Source of the DNA: DAHUXN01 sp963811805
GTDB taxonomy: Bacteria; Acidobacteriota; Terriglobia; Acidiferrales; UBA7541
NCBI GenBank assembly: GCA_963811805.1
Contig: CAWESU010000001.1
Location: 1,054,001 to 1,118,000 of the forward strand
DNA: 64,000 bases
Direction of reading: 5' to 3'
Shown: in pieces, positions 35,708 to 44,678 of the stretch
Layout of the letters: each line of letters opens with the position of its first letter
Numbering within the stretch: the first letter of the stretch is position 1
Translations under genes and position numbers: made by a program
Notes under the pieces: generated by a model
Seen by the model: only the letters and a program-made list of their open reading frames with translations
The model's database searches: none
What the model was told of the DNA's origin: nothing

Positions 35708-35853
35708 TCTATCTCTTCCTCCGCTTTCGGCGATCGATCGCTCTTCGTCCAGACTCTCCGGCGGCTTCTCCGGCTACCAATCCTGTTCATTCTATGCGGG
35801 GCCCGAAATCAGGTCAACCTTCCTTCGTCTCCGGGCAGCGGTCAGTTCGAAGT

Positions 35854-36222
35854 TTACTGCGTCGGCCCGGTTTCTGGTTTCCGGATGTCCATGCGTTCGA
35901 TCAGCCCGTCCCGGAACGAATATGCGTGCTGCACGATCTGGTCTTTGACAGTATTTCCAGCCAGATCGCGAACGACCTGGTGGACATCCACCACGGTATT
36001 CCCGGCCTCATCGTCTTCGATGCGCATGGGTTCAACGTGCGGATCTATAATGCCCCACTGCCGTCTCCAGTAGGCGCGCACCTCGTCGCATCCATGCACG
36101 CGCCCGCCTTCCATTCCGTTCGGCCAGTCCACATCAGGACGCATCAGCGCGAGAACTGCCTCAATGTCGCGTCTGTTGAATGCCGCATAGACGCTGGTCA
36201 GTAGCTCTCGTCTTGACTGCAT
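35854..36222 (-). CDS. NTF2-like (SnoaL-type) protein
   Basis: 122 residues from the ATG at 36222, which has AAGGAAGG four bases upstream; a longer frame to 36255 is less likely. Cone-shaped NTF2 fold pattern: helical start (RRELLTSVYAAFNRRDIEAVLALMRPDVDW), GCDEVRAYWRRQW, then long strands (GNTVVDVHQVVRDLAGN, IVQHAYSFRDGLIERMDI). Such domains bind small molecules or act as simple hydrolases/isomerases; no role can be given. It interrupts the map-acpP interval of the fatty-acid block. Confidence 0.75.
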   Translation of the reverse strand: MQSRRELLTSVYAAFNRRDIEAVLALMRPDVDWPNGMEGGRVHGCDEVRAYWRRQWGIIDPHVEPMRIEDDEAGNTVVDVHQVVRDLAGNTVKDQIVQHAYSFRDGLIERMDIRKPETGPTQ

Positions 36223-36271
36223 TTGTCCTTCCTTTCCCTTCAGCAACATCGCCACTGCCGGTGTTCCGCGC

Positions 36272-36919
36272 TCACGCCGCCGTCAGCAGCATCGGCGCGC
36301 CATCCGTGATCACAATCGTGTGCTCGTAATGCGCCGAGAGGCCGCCGTCCGCTGTCTTCACCGTCCAGCCGTCGCCGCCGTCCTTCGGCTTGCCCGAGCC
36401 CATCGCGATGATTGGCTCGACGGTCAACACCAGCCCTTCCGTCAGCCGCTGCCGCGCCAACGGATCATCGTAATTCGGGACGCTCGGCTCTTCGTGGATG
36501 GTGCGCCCGATGCCGTGCCCGCCAAGCTCGCGGATCACGCGAAAGCCGCTCCGCCGCACCTCGCGCTCTACGGCTCGTCCGATTTCGTTCACGCGATGAT
36601 CCGCGCGCGCAAACTTCATCGCCTTTTCGAACGTCACATCCAGCTTCACCAAGTCGCCCGCGCGCACCTTGCGCGAATCCGACGGAATTCCATGCACCGC
36701 CTCGTCATTCAAACTGATCAGCACATCGCCGGGAAAACCGTAGACCATCCGCGGCGCCGACCGCGCGCCATTCTCGCGCATCACTTTCCCGCCGATTTTC
36801 GCCAGCTCCGCCGTTGTGACGCCCGCGCGCACGCTCGCCGCCATCGCCTCTAGCGCCAGCCGCACGATTCGTCCCACTTCTTTCAGCGCCAACAGCTCTT
36901 TGTAATTCTTGATGGACAT
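36272..36919 (-). CDS. map: Methionine aminopeptidase-like protein lacking an internal segment and one metal ligand
   Basis: 215 residues, against ~250-265 for type I enzymes. NDEAVHGIPSDSRKVRAGDLVKLDVT (active-site His and first metal Asp), GGHGIGRTIHEEPSVPNYDD, LTVEPIIAMG and SAHYEHTIVI (remaining His/Glu ligands) are normal. But VKLDVTFEK runs directly into AMKFARADHRVNEIG: about 33 residues between the first Asp and the GHGIG His are absent, including the second metal Asp (E. coli Asp108 region). The frame is kept, so it looks like a 99-base in-frame deletion. If real, the protein probably cannot hold the two-metal site. The gene follows fabG by 3 bases. Confidence 0.85.
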   Translation of the reverse strand: MSIKNYKELLALKEVGRIVRLALEAMAASVRAGVTTAELAKIGGKVMRENGARSAPRMVYGFPGDVLISLNDEAVHGIPSDSRKVRAGDLVKLDVTFEKAMKFARADHRVNEIGRAVEREVRRSGFRVIRELGGHGIGRTIHEEPSVPNYDDPLARQRLTEGLVLTVEPIIAMGSGKPKDGGDGWTVKTADGGLSAHYEHTIVITDGAPMLLTAA

Positions 36920-36922
36920 GGC

Positions 36923-37669
36923 TCATCCCATCCGCATTCCGCCGTTCACGTCCAGCACGCAGCCGGTGATGTATCCCGCCTCTTCGCTAGCGAGAAAAAC
37001 GATCGCTGCGGCGACATCGCTATCCGTGCCGAGCCGGCCCAGCGGAATCCGCGCCTTCAGCTCTTCTTTCACTTTCTCCGGCAGCGGATCGGTCATCGGC
37101 GTCGCTATGAAACCCGGCGCCACTGCATTTACTGTGATGTTCCGCGAAGCCATCTCCGTTGCAATTGCACGCGTGAGTCCAATCAGTCCCGCCTTCGCCG
37201 TCACGTAATTCGCCTGCCCCGCGTTTCCCGTCTCCGCCACCACGGAACTCACGTTGATAATCCGTCCCCACCGCTGCTTCATCATCGTGCTCAGCGCCTG
37301 CTGCGTGCACAGATGCGCCGAGGTCAGGTTCGTCCGCAGCACCGCCTCCCAATCTTCCAGCTTCATGCGCAACGCCAGCCCGTCGCGCGTAATCGCCGCG
37401 TTGTTCACCAGAATGTCCAGCCGCCCGAATTTCCCGAGCGTTTGCTGAAACCCCGACTTGATCTGCTCCGGGTCAGCAACGTCCATCTTCACCGCCAGCG
37501 CTTCGCCGCCTGCGGACTCAATCTGCTTCGCCACTTCCGCGAGTTTTTCTTCGTTTCGGGCCGCCACTGCTACGCGCGCGCCCGCCGCCGCCAGAGCAAT
37601 CGCCGTCGCCCGGCCAATCCCTTGCGACGCGCCCGTAACCATTGCCGCTTTTCCTGTAAGCGAAAACAT
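36923..37669 (-). CDS. fabG: 3-oxoacyl-ACP reductase
   Basis: 248 residues from the ATG at 37669 (AAGGA ~12 bases upstream). NADPH-dependent reduction of 3-oxoacyl-ACP. TGASQGIGRATA (cofactor), NNAAITRDGL, NVSSVVAETGNAGQANYVTAKAG giving the Ser-Tyr-Lys catalytic set, and the C-terminal FLASEEAGYITGCVLDVNGGM. Sits between fabD and map. Confidence 0.96.
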   Translation of the reverse strand: MFSLTGKAAMVTGASQGIGRATAIALAAAGARVAVAARNEEKLAEVAKQIESAGGEALAVKMDVADPEQIKSGFQQTLGKFGRLDILVNNAAITRDGLALRMKLEDWEAVLRTNLTSAHLCTQQALSTMMKQRWGRIINVSSVVAETGNAGQANYVTAKAGLIGLTRAIATEMASRNITVNAVAPGFIATPMTDPLPEKVKEELKARIPLGRLGTDSDVAAAIVFLASEEAGYITGCVLDVNGGMRMG

Positions 37670-37697
37670 CTCCCGGTGATTTCCTTCCGACTCGAAT

Positions 37698-38657
37698 TCA
37701 GCCTTCGCTGATCTCCGCGCGCGCCTTGGCCACTTTCTCCAGCGTCGATTGCAAACTCGCCGCGTCTTCCACGTTGAAGCTCCGCACCGAGCGGTCAATC
37801 TGCCGGAGCAATCCGCTCAGCACGCGCCCCGGTCCCACTTCCACAAGAATGCGCACGTCCTGCGCGATCATCTCGTGAATCGACTCTGCCCATCGCACCG
37901 GCATGCACACCTGCCGGATCAACGCGTCGCGCGCTTCGTCGCCCGTGGTAATCCCTTCCGCATCCACGTTGGTGACAAGCGGAAAACGCAACGGGCCAAA
38001 CGCCGTCGCGCGCAGGTCCGCCTCCAGCCGAATCTCCACCGGCTTCATCAGCGCACAATGGAACGGCGCGGAGACCGGCAAAATCACCGCGCGCTTTGCG
38101 CCGTTCTGCGACGCGATTTCCACCGCCCGTTTCACCCCCGCCGCACTTCCGGAGATCACCGTCTGCTCCGGCGAATTCAGATTCGCCGCCGACACCACTT
38201 CGCCCCCCGCCGCTTTCTTGCAAATCTCGACCACTTCCGCCGGCGCCAGTCCTAGAATCGCCGCCATCGCGCCCTCGCCCTGCGCCACCGCTTCCTGCAT
38301 ATAACGTCCGCGCTTCCGCACCAGCTTCAGCGCCGCGGAAAAATCCAAACTCCCCGCCGCCACCAGCGCCGAATATTCCCCCAGGCTGTGCCCCGCCACA
38401 TAATCCGGCGTCACGCCGTTCTCTTCCAGCACGCGCTCCGCCGCTACCGACACCGTCAGAATCGCCGGCTGCGTATTTTCCGTCAGCTTCAGCTCGTCTT
38501 CGCTGCCCTCAAAGCACATCTTCGACAGCGAAAATCCCAGCGCCGCGTCCGCCGCCTCGAACACTTTTCGCGCCGTCGGAAACGTCTCCGCCAGATTCCG
38601 GCCCATGCCCGGATACTGCGAGGCCTGTCCCGGAAATATGAACGCCACCTTGCTCAT
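37698..38657 (-). CDS. fabD: Malonyl-CoA:ACP transacylase
   Basis: 319 residues. Loads malonate onto ACP. FIFPGQASQYPGMGR at the N-terminus, catalytic serine in VAGHSLGEYSAL, catalytic His in SAPFHCALM, and the C-terminal VEVGPGRVLSGLLRQ. 28 bases upstream of fabG. fabH, often beside plsX and fabD, is missing here. Confidence 0.96.
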   Translation of the reverse strand: MSKVAFIFPGQASQYPGMGRNLAETFPTARKVFEAADAALGFSLSKMCFEGSEDELKLTENTQPAILTVSVAAERVLEENGVTPDYVAGHSLGEYSALVAAGSLDFSAALKLVRKRGRYMQEAVAQGEGAMAAILGLAPAEVVEICKKAAGGEVVSAANLNSPEQTVISGSAAGVKRAVEIASQNGAKRAVILPVSAPFHCALMKPVEIRLEADLRATAFGPLRFPLVTNVDAEGITTGDEARDALIRQVCMPVRWAESIHEMIAQDVRILVEVGPGRVLSGLLRQIDRSVRSFNVEDAASLQSTLEKVAKARAEISEG

Positions 38658-38751
38658 GTGATGAATTCCGTTCCGCGACGCGTTCGGCGCTGCCGAAGGC
38701 AGGTTCTAACTCTCTTCCTGCGGAAAGTCCAGGGCCTCGCCTTTTCAAAAA

Positions 38752-39765
38752 TCAAGCGCGCGCGCTGGCCACTGATGCGGAAAGCTCCTTTTCGATTTTC
38801 TCGTTCGCTTTGGCGCGGCAAAGCTCCGCCGCCACGCGGATGGCATTCTTGATCGCGTTCGAGTTGGAGCGCCCGTGCCCGATCACTGTGATGCCGCGCA
38901 CCCCCAGCAGCGGCACGCCGCCATACTCCGAATAATCGATCTTCTTGCGAAACTCCGCGAACGCGTGCCGCGACAGCACGTAGCCCATCTGCGCGCTCAA
39001 GCTGCTCTTCAGCGCTTTCTTCAACATGCCGCCCACGTGCTCCACCAAGCCTTCGCTGATTTTCAGCACGATGTTCCCGATGAACCCGTCGCACACAATC
39101 ACGTCCACGTCGCCCTTGAAAAAGTCTTTTCCTTCCACGTTTCCAATGAAATTCAGCGAAGTCTGTTTCAGCCGGTTCGACGCCTCGCGCGTCAGCTCAT
39201 TGCCCTTGCTTTCCTCTTCGCCGATCGACAGCACGCCCACGCGCGGCCGCTTCGTTCCAAAAATCGTGCGGTAGTAAATCTCGCCCATGATTGCGAACTG
39301 CTCGATCTGCTCCGGCTTCGAATCCACGTTCGCGCCCACATCCAGCAGCACCGACGCTCCGCCTTTTGCATTTGGAAACGCCGCCGCCAGCGCCGGCCGG
39401 TCCACCGAAGGCAAAGTCCCCAGCACAAAACGCGCCACCGCCATCACCGCGCCGGTATTCCCCGCGCTGACCAGCGCCTCCGCCTGCCCTTGCTTCACCA
39501 TTTTCGCGCCGACGTGCACCGAGCTGTCGCGCTTCTTGCGAAACGCCACCGATGGCGAATCCTCCATGGTGATCACTTCCGTGGCGTTCACGATTTCGAT
39601 GGGCAGCCCGCGCGCGCTCTGGCGATTCAGCTCCGCGCGCACCTTCGCCTCCACGCCGATGAGCACCATGCGCACACCATACTCCCGCGCCGCGAGCACT
39701 GCTCCCTCGACTTCCGCTCGAGGAGCGTGGTCGCCTCCCATGGCGTCCAGCGCAATCGTTGTCAT
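38752..39765 (-). CDS. plsX: Phosphate acyltransferase PlsX
   Basis: 337 residues. Makes acyl-phosphate from acyl-ACP for phospholipid synthesis. IALDAMGGDHAPRAEVEGA opens the protein; SAGNTGAVMAVA, DVGANVDSKPEQIEQFA, DVIVCDGFIGNIVLKISEG and the late GVRGITVIGHGRSN are PlsX marks. It follows rpmF by 45 bases, the common bacterial order. Confidence 0.96.
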   Translation of the reverse strand: MTTIALDAMGGDHAPRAEVEGAVLAAREYGVRMVLIGVEAKVRAELNRQSARGLPIEIVNATEVITMEDSPSVAFRKKRDSSVHVGAKMVKQGQAEALVSAGNTGAVMAVARFVLGTLPSVDRPALAAAFPNAKGGASVLLDVGANVDSKPEQIEQFAIMGEIYYRTIFGTKRPRVGVLSIGEEESKGNELTREASNRLKQTSLNFIGNVEGKDFFKGDVDVIVCDGFIGNIVLKISEGLVEHVGGMLKKALKSSLSAQMGYVLSRHAFAEFRKKIDYSEYGGVPLLGVRGITVIGHGRSNSNAIKNAIRVAAELCRAKANEKIEKELSASVASARA

Positions 39766-39810
39766 CCATTCACCGCGTTAGTTAGCTGGCAGGGAAATTC
39801 CCCGCGGAGT

Positions 39811-39990
39811 TCACGCTGAGGTGTCCACCACCGCGCGCCCCTTATAGTAACCGCAATGCGGGCACGCGCGATGCGGAAGCTTCGGCTCGTGGCAATGCGG
39901 ACAGCTGGTAATCGACGGCGCCTTCAGATGATCGTGCGCGCGTCTCGTGCTCGTGCGCCTCTTCGAGTGACGTCGTTTTGGATTCGGCAT
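39811..39990 (-). CDS. rpmF: Ribosomal protein L32
   Basis: 59 residues; ATG at 39990 with AAGGAG five bases before it. MPNPKRRHSKRR start and two CxxC pairs (SCPHCHEPKLPHRACPHCGYY), the zinc-binding form of L32. Lies between yceD and plsX. Confidence 0.97.
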   Translation of the reverse strand: MPNPKRRHSKRRTSTRRAHDHLKAPSITSCPHCHEPKLPHRACPHCGYYKGRAVVDTSA

Positions 39991-40074
39991 TCCGGCTCCT
40001 TCAGCAAATTTTCTCGAAGAGGCGCACACTGCGCCTTCTTCGCATTTTCGGAAACTCCATTATTGTACTGTATT

Positions 40075-40608
40075 TTACTGTTTTTTCGGCCAGTCTTGCT
40101 TCAAGCGGGCCAGCGGCGCCATTCGCGAGTCCGACGCATGGCTTTCACAGCGGCATTCTTCCTGGTTCAGATTCACCCCGCAGTGCGGGCACAATCCCCG
40201 GCAATCGCTGCGGCAAATCACCTTCATCGGCAGTGACAGGGTCACCTGTTCGGCCAGCACGTCCGCCAGGAACAGCCCGTCGCCTTCGAAGAACGCAACG
40301 TCCGTATCATCCAGATTCAGCCGCACTTCCTCGTCTTTCCGGATTGACGTCATCGGCCGGTAAATCAGGTCGAAATCCTTGCTCACTTCCTCCACCACCG
40401 TCTCCAGGCACCGCGCGCAGGTCAACTCCAGCCGCGTATGGAACGTCCCAAAGATGCGGATCTGCCCGTCGATCAGCTCCGCCGTGGCGCGCACGTCCAG
40501 CGGCTCGATCTGTTGGAAGTCCCCGGAGTGAAAATCCAGCGTGCCCGGCGCGTAATCCTTCCGGATGCGGATCTTTCGAGTGGCGAGTTCGTGTACGTCC
40601 AGAAACAT
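40075..40608 (-). CDS. YceD/DUF177-family protein
   Basis: 177 residues. The family is needed for normal 23S rRNA levels and nearly always precedes rpmF, as here. Visible: CARCLETVVEEVSKDFDLIY (first Cys pair), DLADVLAEQVTLSLPMK-type stretch (LADVLAEQVTLSLPMKVICR) and CRGLCPHCGVNLNQEECRC, giving Cys pairs that may bind zinc. First gene after the promoter at 40.68 kb; 84 bases upstream of rpmF. Confidence 0.9.
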   Translation of the reverse strand: MFLDVHELATRKIRIRKDYAPGTLDFHSGDFQQIEPLDVRATAELIDGQIRIFGTFHTRLELTCARCLETVVEEVSKDFDLIYRPMTSIRKDEEVRLNLDDTDVAFFEGDGLFLADVLAEQVTLSLPMKVICRSDCRGLCPHCGVNLNQEECRCESHASDSRMAPLARLKQDWPKKQ

Positions 40609-40661
40609 GAAAATCCCGTGAAGACTCCGTGAAAACCCTCGAAAAAACGAAGCGAAACCTC

Positions 40662-40689
40662 ATTATATGTCCCGTCCGCTGGTTGTCAA
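40662..40689 (-). promoter_or_regulatory. Near-consensus sigma-70 promoter for yceD-rpmF-plsX-fab-etf
   Basis: Leftward TTGACA (40689-40684), 16 bases, TATAAT (40667-40662): both boxes are perfect. It lies ~54 bases before the yceD start and is the only strong promoter seen for the following block of twelve genes. Confidence 0.8.
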
Positions 40690-40905
40690 GAAACCCTGAA
40701 ACATTCGTTCCTTTTGATGCCAATCCGTTACTTGGTCGGAAGTGCATCGCTCCCGTGCCCGTCCGCCCAGCCCCCGCCCGCCGCTGCAGTCAGCAGACAT
40801 ACCCATTTTGCCATCCTGAATCCGCCTTCCTGAAACATCCTTCCTATTCGCGCGCGCCTTTCTGCGCGATGTCTTCGCCTTTGCCCGCCTGCCCAGACAA
40901 AGGAA

Positions 40906-40986
40906 GGGTCACTTGTCACTCGCCACTGGTTTCACGTTCGTAGGGGCGCTGCTTGCTGCGCCCGTCGCGAGTCCCCGACTCGCGCC
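40906..40986. repeat. Intergenic repeat A, copy 1
   Basis: Begins GGTCACTTGTCACTCGCCAC, then GGGGCGCTGCTTGCTGCGCCC (a hairpin with arms GGCGC/GCGCC) and CGCGAGTC-CCC-GACTCGCG (8-bp perfect stem). The second copy, 172 bases on, differs at only a handful of positions. Confidence 0.75.
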
Positions 40987-41011
40987 CTAACCACGCATCG
41001 TTGTTCCCCTG

Positions 41012-41055
41012 CCTATTCGCGCCGCCTTGCGCCTGCCCCGGTTGTCTCTGCGGGG
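41012..41055. repeat. Intergenic repeat B, copy 1
   Basis: CCTATTCGCGCCGCCTTGCG... through ...TTGTCTCTGCGGGG; 44 bases identical to 45051-45094, 4 kb away on the far side of the permease gene. Similarity extends a few bases on both sides. Confidence 0.8.
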
Positions 41056-41077
41056 GGCGCGACGCCTTCGCCTTGCT

Positions 41078-41158
41078 GGTCACTTGCCACTCGCCACCGC
41101 TTTCACGCTCGTGGGGGCGCTGCTTGCTGCGCCCGTCGCGAGTCCCTGACTCGCGCTC
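41078..41158. repeat. Intergenic repeat A, copy 2
   Basis: Same order as copy 1: GTCACTTGCCACTCGCCACC, the GGCGC...GCGCC hairpin, then GCGAGTC-CCT-GACTCGC. Confidence 0.75.
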
Positions 41159-41535
41159 AGGCGCCACCCGGCACCTTCGCCTGTCGGGCGATGTGCGGCG
41201 CGCCGAGATAAGGAAACGCCGGCGAGCAAGCCTTCGTAGGGCCCTACGTCATCCGCGCGACATTTCCATTTGTGATGATGAAAATGAATACATCCATAAC
41301 ATTGTCCGCGAGTGCCCGGCCATTATCCCGGTAGGACGCAGGCCGCGTGGAATCATAAGAGAGGATGTCCGGCAGCAGAGTCCCAGCAAAATCGACATGA
41401 TTCGAAACCGCAGATCAGCAACTTAGCAGGGAGGGTTCACCAATCCTTTCGGCTCAGTTTCCGGGTTGCAGACTAACCGTCCAAATGCAATTGACCATCG
41501 ACCCATGGTCGCTCCATCGTAATGGACTAGCCGAG

Positions 41536-44292
41536 TTACTCGTGCCGCAGTGCCTTCATGGGATCCACATTTGTGGCACGGCGAGCAGGGATATAGCACG
41601 CGAGCAAGGCGATGCATACCAGCACGAGGCTGACGGCGGCATAGGTTACTGGATCCGTGGCCTTCACGTGATAAAGCCAGAAGTGCTCCTTCATGAACCG
41701 ATTGAGTCCGAACGCTAGCGCAATGCCAATGGCTAGTCCGCTCCCAGCAAGGGTGAGTCCCAGCTTGGCGACGAATAGGAACACGTCAGCGCGCTGAGCT
41801 CCGAGAGCTAGGCGGATGCCCAATTCGCGCGTTCGCTGATTGACAAAATACGAAAGGACGCCATAAACACCGATCGCTGCCAGAACCGCGGCTATGCCGG
41901 CGAGAACCCCGAGCACGAGAACGTCGGTCTGATAGTCACTCAAGAATTTCCCCAGAACATCATCCATCGTACTGATGTCAGTCACGGGCTGATCAGGGTC
42001 CATCTCTTTCACCATTTGCTTCACTGACGCTATGATGTCTGCCTCATGGGCACGTACGTTTGAGGTGGTCCGAATCACCAAGCTCCCCCAAAGGTGGAAA
42101 ATGTCGCTGCCGTCCGGGAATACTTCCGGCTGCTGCAGAAAGGATTCGTAGAGAAGTGGGTGAACTCCGCCCATGCCTATTTGCTTGGCCTCGCCCACAA
42201 CCCCCACGATCTGGCGTGGCCTCTCCTCATCCACTTGCTGGGGCTCGTAACGAAGGAGAATCTGCTGCCCAATCGGATTTTCGTTAGGGAAATAACGGTT
42301 TGCCAATGTCTCGCTAATCACCACGGTCCATGGCGCACTCTCGGTGTCGCTCTCATCCAGGTAGCGCCCTTTCTTGATCGGAATTTTCATCGTGCGAAAG
42401 TAGCTGGGGCTCACCTCGTTAAAAAATCCCTCAGGCCTATTCCCCGGCGACGGAGCCGGATGCCCCAGGACTGAGAAAGTCCTCATGCCCGCTCCCAGAG
42501 GGGGAATTATGCTGATCATGCCGGCCGACTCCACGTCCGGCAAGGCTGCGACTCTTTCGAGCAATTGCTGGCGAAACGCGGTTATCTTCGGGGATATTCT
42601 TTCCAGGTCTTTCCTCGGAATTTTCTCCACGTATTTCACTTCGGTCTCTGGGAAATTTACCGCCATCGTTAGCACGTTTGTCGCGTCGAAGCCAGGAGAG
42701 GGCAGCAATATGCGAAGCAGGCTGTTAATCATCAAGCCGGCTCCCACCAAAAGCACCATCGCCAGAGCTACCTCCGAAATCACCAACAGATAACGCGCGC
42801 GTCCACGCTTCGCGGACGAAGTCCTTTCCCCTCCCCGCAGAGCACCGTTGAGATCCGCGCGCGAAGCTCGCATGGCTGGGGCCAGTCCAAACAGCAACGC
42901 CGTCAAGACCGAGAGTCCGGCGGCGAAAAGCAACACACGTCCGTCGATGCGAATGCTCTCCGCGTCCGGAAGATTCGTTGCCAGCAAGCGCAACAGGTGA
43001 ATCCCCCAGAACGAAAGCAGGATGCCTAGCGAGCCTCCCATCAATGTCAACAATCCACTCTCAGTCAGCAATTGCTGCATGAGCCGCCGCCGACTTGCAC
43101 CGAGCGACGCCCGCACGGAGTATTCCGTTCGGCGCCCCTCCGTCCGCGAGAGCATAAGGTTCGCCACGTTCACACAGCCGATCAGCAGGATAAACCCCAC
43201 TGCACCCAGAAGCGGATAGAGCTTGTCTCCTGCATCCTTGTAAAGGGCGTCGTACAAGGGGACAACCTTTTCGCCGATTCCCTTATTGGATTCGGGATAA
43301 GCTTGCTCCATTCCGCGGGCAATCACGTCCATCTCAAGTTGTGCTTGTGCGACGGTCACCCCCGGCTTCAGGCGAGCGACCGGCATTATCCAGTGGTCGG
43401 AGCGTTTCGCATACTCTGCACTTTCCGAATTGACCGGCTCCCAAATATCCGTTGCCTTCCCGTAAGGGCTCGGGGTGTACCACGGCGCAAACCCAGTGAA
43501 CCCCGCAGGCATCACTCCAACGATAGTCGAGGCCACACCGTCGATCCTAAACGTCTTGCCAAGCACGCCGGGGTCACTATTGAACTTGTTTTTCCAGAAG
43601 GCATTGCTGATGACGACGCTCTGAAATTGCTCCTGCCTTTCTTCCGCGCGGAAAACTCGCCCGAATGCAGGTTGCACTCCGACCAAGTCGAAAAAGTTCG
43701 GAGTCGCTGTTTGAACGAGGACTGGCCGGGGCTCACCGATGCCGGTCAGGGTGGCCGTACCGGTCATGCTGATCGCCGCAATGTCAGCAAACACATGATT
43801 TTGTTTTTTCCAGTCGGTCACCTCTGCGATCGGCGGGAGATCCTCTGAACCGGGATCACTTTTTTGCGTAGACCATATTGTCGCCAGACTCTCCGGTTGC
43901 TCGTAAGGCAGGGCGTGTAGCATCACGGTGTTCATCGCACTGAATACGGCGGTGTTCGCTCCGATGCCGAGCGAGAGAGAGAAAACAACGGCGGCCACAA
44001 AGCCCGGGTTTCTTGCCAGGGTTCTGGCCGCATAGCGGACATCCAGCCAGATCGTTTCAAACCAACCGAAGGTCCACATTTCACGACAATCTTCCTTCAC
44101 TAGCGTAACGTTCCCAAATCGCCGGCGTGCCGCGGTCGGCGCGTCATTCGCCCCAACCCCCAAGGCGCGATTCTTTTTTGCACGCATCGCTAGATGAAAC
44201 TCCAGTTCTTCCTGGAGGTCGCGTTCTAGTCTCTTCCGCTTTACGAGCGCCTTGGCCCTCAGCCACGCCGCCGTCAACCATTCGCTCGACAT
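41536..44292 (-). CDS. ADOP-type FtsX/MacB-like ABC permease
   Basis: 918 residues. N-terminal ~85 residues are the short helical ADOP leader (LERDLQEELEFHLAMRAKKNRA, AARRRFGN); then a membrane helix (VAAVVFSLSLGIGANTAVFSA), a MacB-like periplasmic domain (~110-370), three helices of FtsX (LYPLLGAVGFILLIGCVNVANLMLS, ...RASLGASRRRLMQQLLTES), a second periplasmic domain and a second FtsX half ending ...YFVNQRTRELGIRLALGAQ and CYIPARRATNVDPMKALRHE. No ATPase gene is adjacent, as is normal for this orphan group. Probably moves or senses envelope substrates; the cargo is unknown. Preceded by its padR gene (9 bases). Confidence 0.92.
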   Translation of the reverse strand: MSSEWLTAAWLRAKALVKRKRLERDLQEELEFHLAMRAKKNRALGVGANDAPTAARRRFGNVTLVKEDCREMWTFGWFETIWLDVRYAARTLARNPGFVAAVVFSLSLGIGANTAVFSAMNTVMLHALPYEQPESLATIWSTQKSDPGSEDLPPIAEVTDWKKQNHVFADIAAISMTGTATLTGIGEPRPVLVQTATPNFFDLVGVQPAFGRVFRAEERQEQFQSVVISNAFWKNKFNSDPGVLGKTFRIDGVASTIVGVMPAGFTGFAPWYTPSPYGKATDIWEPVNSESAEYAKRSDHWIMPVARLKPGVTVAQAQLEMDVIARGMEQAYPESNKGIGEKVVPLYDALYKDAGDKLYPLLGAVGFILLIGCVNVANLMLSRTEGRRTEYSVRASLGASRRRLMQQLLTESGLLTLMGGSLGILLSFWGIHLLRLLATNLPDAESIRIDGRVLLFAAGLSVLTALLFGLAPAMRASRADLNGALRGGERTSSAKRGRARYLLVISEVALAMVLLVGAGLMINSLLRILLPSPGFDATNVLTMAVNFPETEVKYVEKIPRKDLERISPKITAFRQQLLERVAALPDVESAGMISIIPPLGAGMRTFSVLGHPAPSPGNRPEGFFNEVSPSYFRTMKIPIKKGRYLDESDTESAPWTVVISETLANRYFPNENPIGQQILLRYEPQQVDEERPRQIVGVVGEAKQIGMGGVHPLLYESFLQQPEVFPDGSDIFHLWGSLVIRTTSNVRAHEADIIASVKQMVKEMDPDQPVTDISTMDDVLGKFLSDYQTDVLVLGVLAGIAAVLAAIGVYGVLSYFVNQRTRELGIRLALGAQRADVFLFVAKLGLTLAGSGLAIGIALAFGLNRFMKEHFWLYHVKATDPVTYAAVSLVLVCIALLACYIPARRATNVDPMKALRHE

Positions 44293-44301
44293 ATCTCCTC
44301 C

Positions 44302-44643
44302 TTACGCCGGCTCTAGAATCCGCGCGATCGCGGAAGCCATGCGGTTCCAGTGCGCCATCTCATCCGCGAGCTGTTTCCGTCCCCGCGCCGTCAGCCTGTA
44401 AAATTTCGCTCGCCGGTTGTTGTCTGATGGGCCCCACTCTGCCGTGAGCAGTCCGCGAAGTTCCAAGCGATGGAGCGCCGGATACAGGGCGCCTTCTTCG
44501 ACGCCTAGGACCTGGTCGCTCCTCTGATGGATGTGCTCCGCGATGTCGTAGCCGTGCATCTCTCCATGGCTCAGAGTCTTCAGGATGAGCATGTCGAGTG
44601 TGTCGCGCAACAGATCGCCGCTGTCGGACTTTTTCTGACTCAT
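44302..44643 (-). CDS. PadR-family transcriptional regulator
   Basis: 113 residues from the ATG at 44643. Winged helix: LDMLILKTLSHGEMHGYDIAEHI, VEEGALYPALHRLELRGLLTAEWG, RRAKFYRLTARGRKQL. PadR-like proteins of this short type pair with ADOP permeases. The promoter and a palindrome abutting its -10 lie directly upstream, so self-repression and control of the permease gene are likely. Confidence 0.92.
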   Translation of the reverse strand: MSQKKSDSGDLLRDTLDMLILKTLSHGEMHGYDIAEHIHQRSDQVLGVEEGALYPALHRLELRGLLTAEWGPSDNNRRAKFYRLTARGRKQLADEMAHWNRMASAIARILEPA

Positions 44644-44659
44644 GGCAAGGGTTCTTCTA

Positions 44660-44678
44660 CCCCTAATGTTCTTAGGGG
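44660..44678 (-). promoter_or_regulatory. Palindromic operator candidate for PadR
   Basis: CCCCTAA-TGTTC-TTAGGGG: perfect 7-base arms with a 5-base centre, directly next to the -10 (44679-44684) and covering the expected transcription start. Confidence 0.55.

Larger units (their letters stand above)
40690..41535. other. Non-coding stretch rich in repeats
   Basis: No credible gene in ~850 bases. It contains two copies of an ~81-bp repeat (40906, 41078), one copy of a 44-bp repeat shared with 45051, and a diverged relative of the latter near 40848 (CTATTCGCGCGCGCC...). The similar gap on the other side of the ADOP/padR pair holds further copies. Confidence 0.6.

Noticed and set aside
40906..41158. 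CRISPR-like array in the repeat-rich gap
   Set aside because: Two ~81-bp repeats 172 bp apart, with the space between filled by a different dispersed repeat, not unique spacers.
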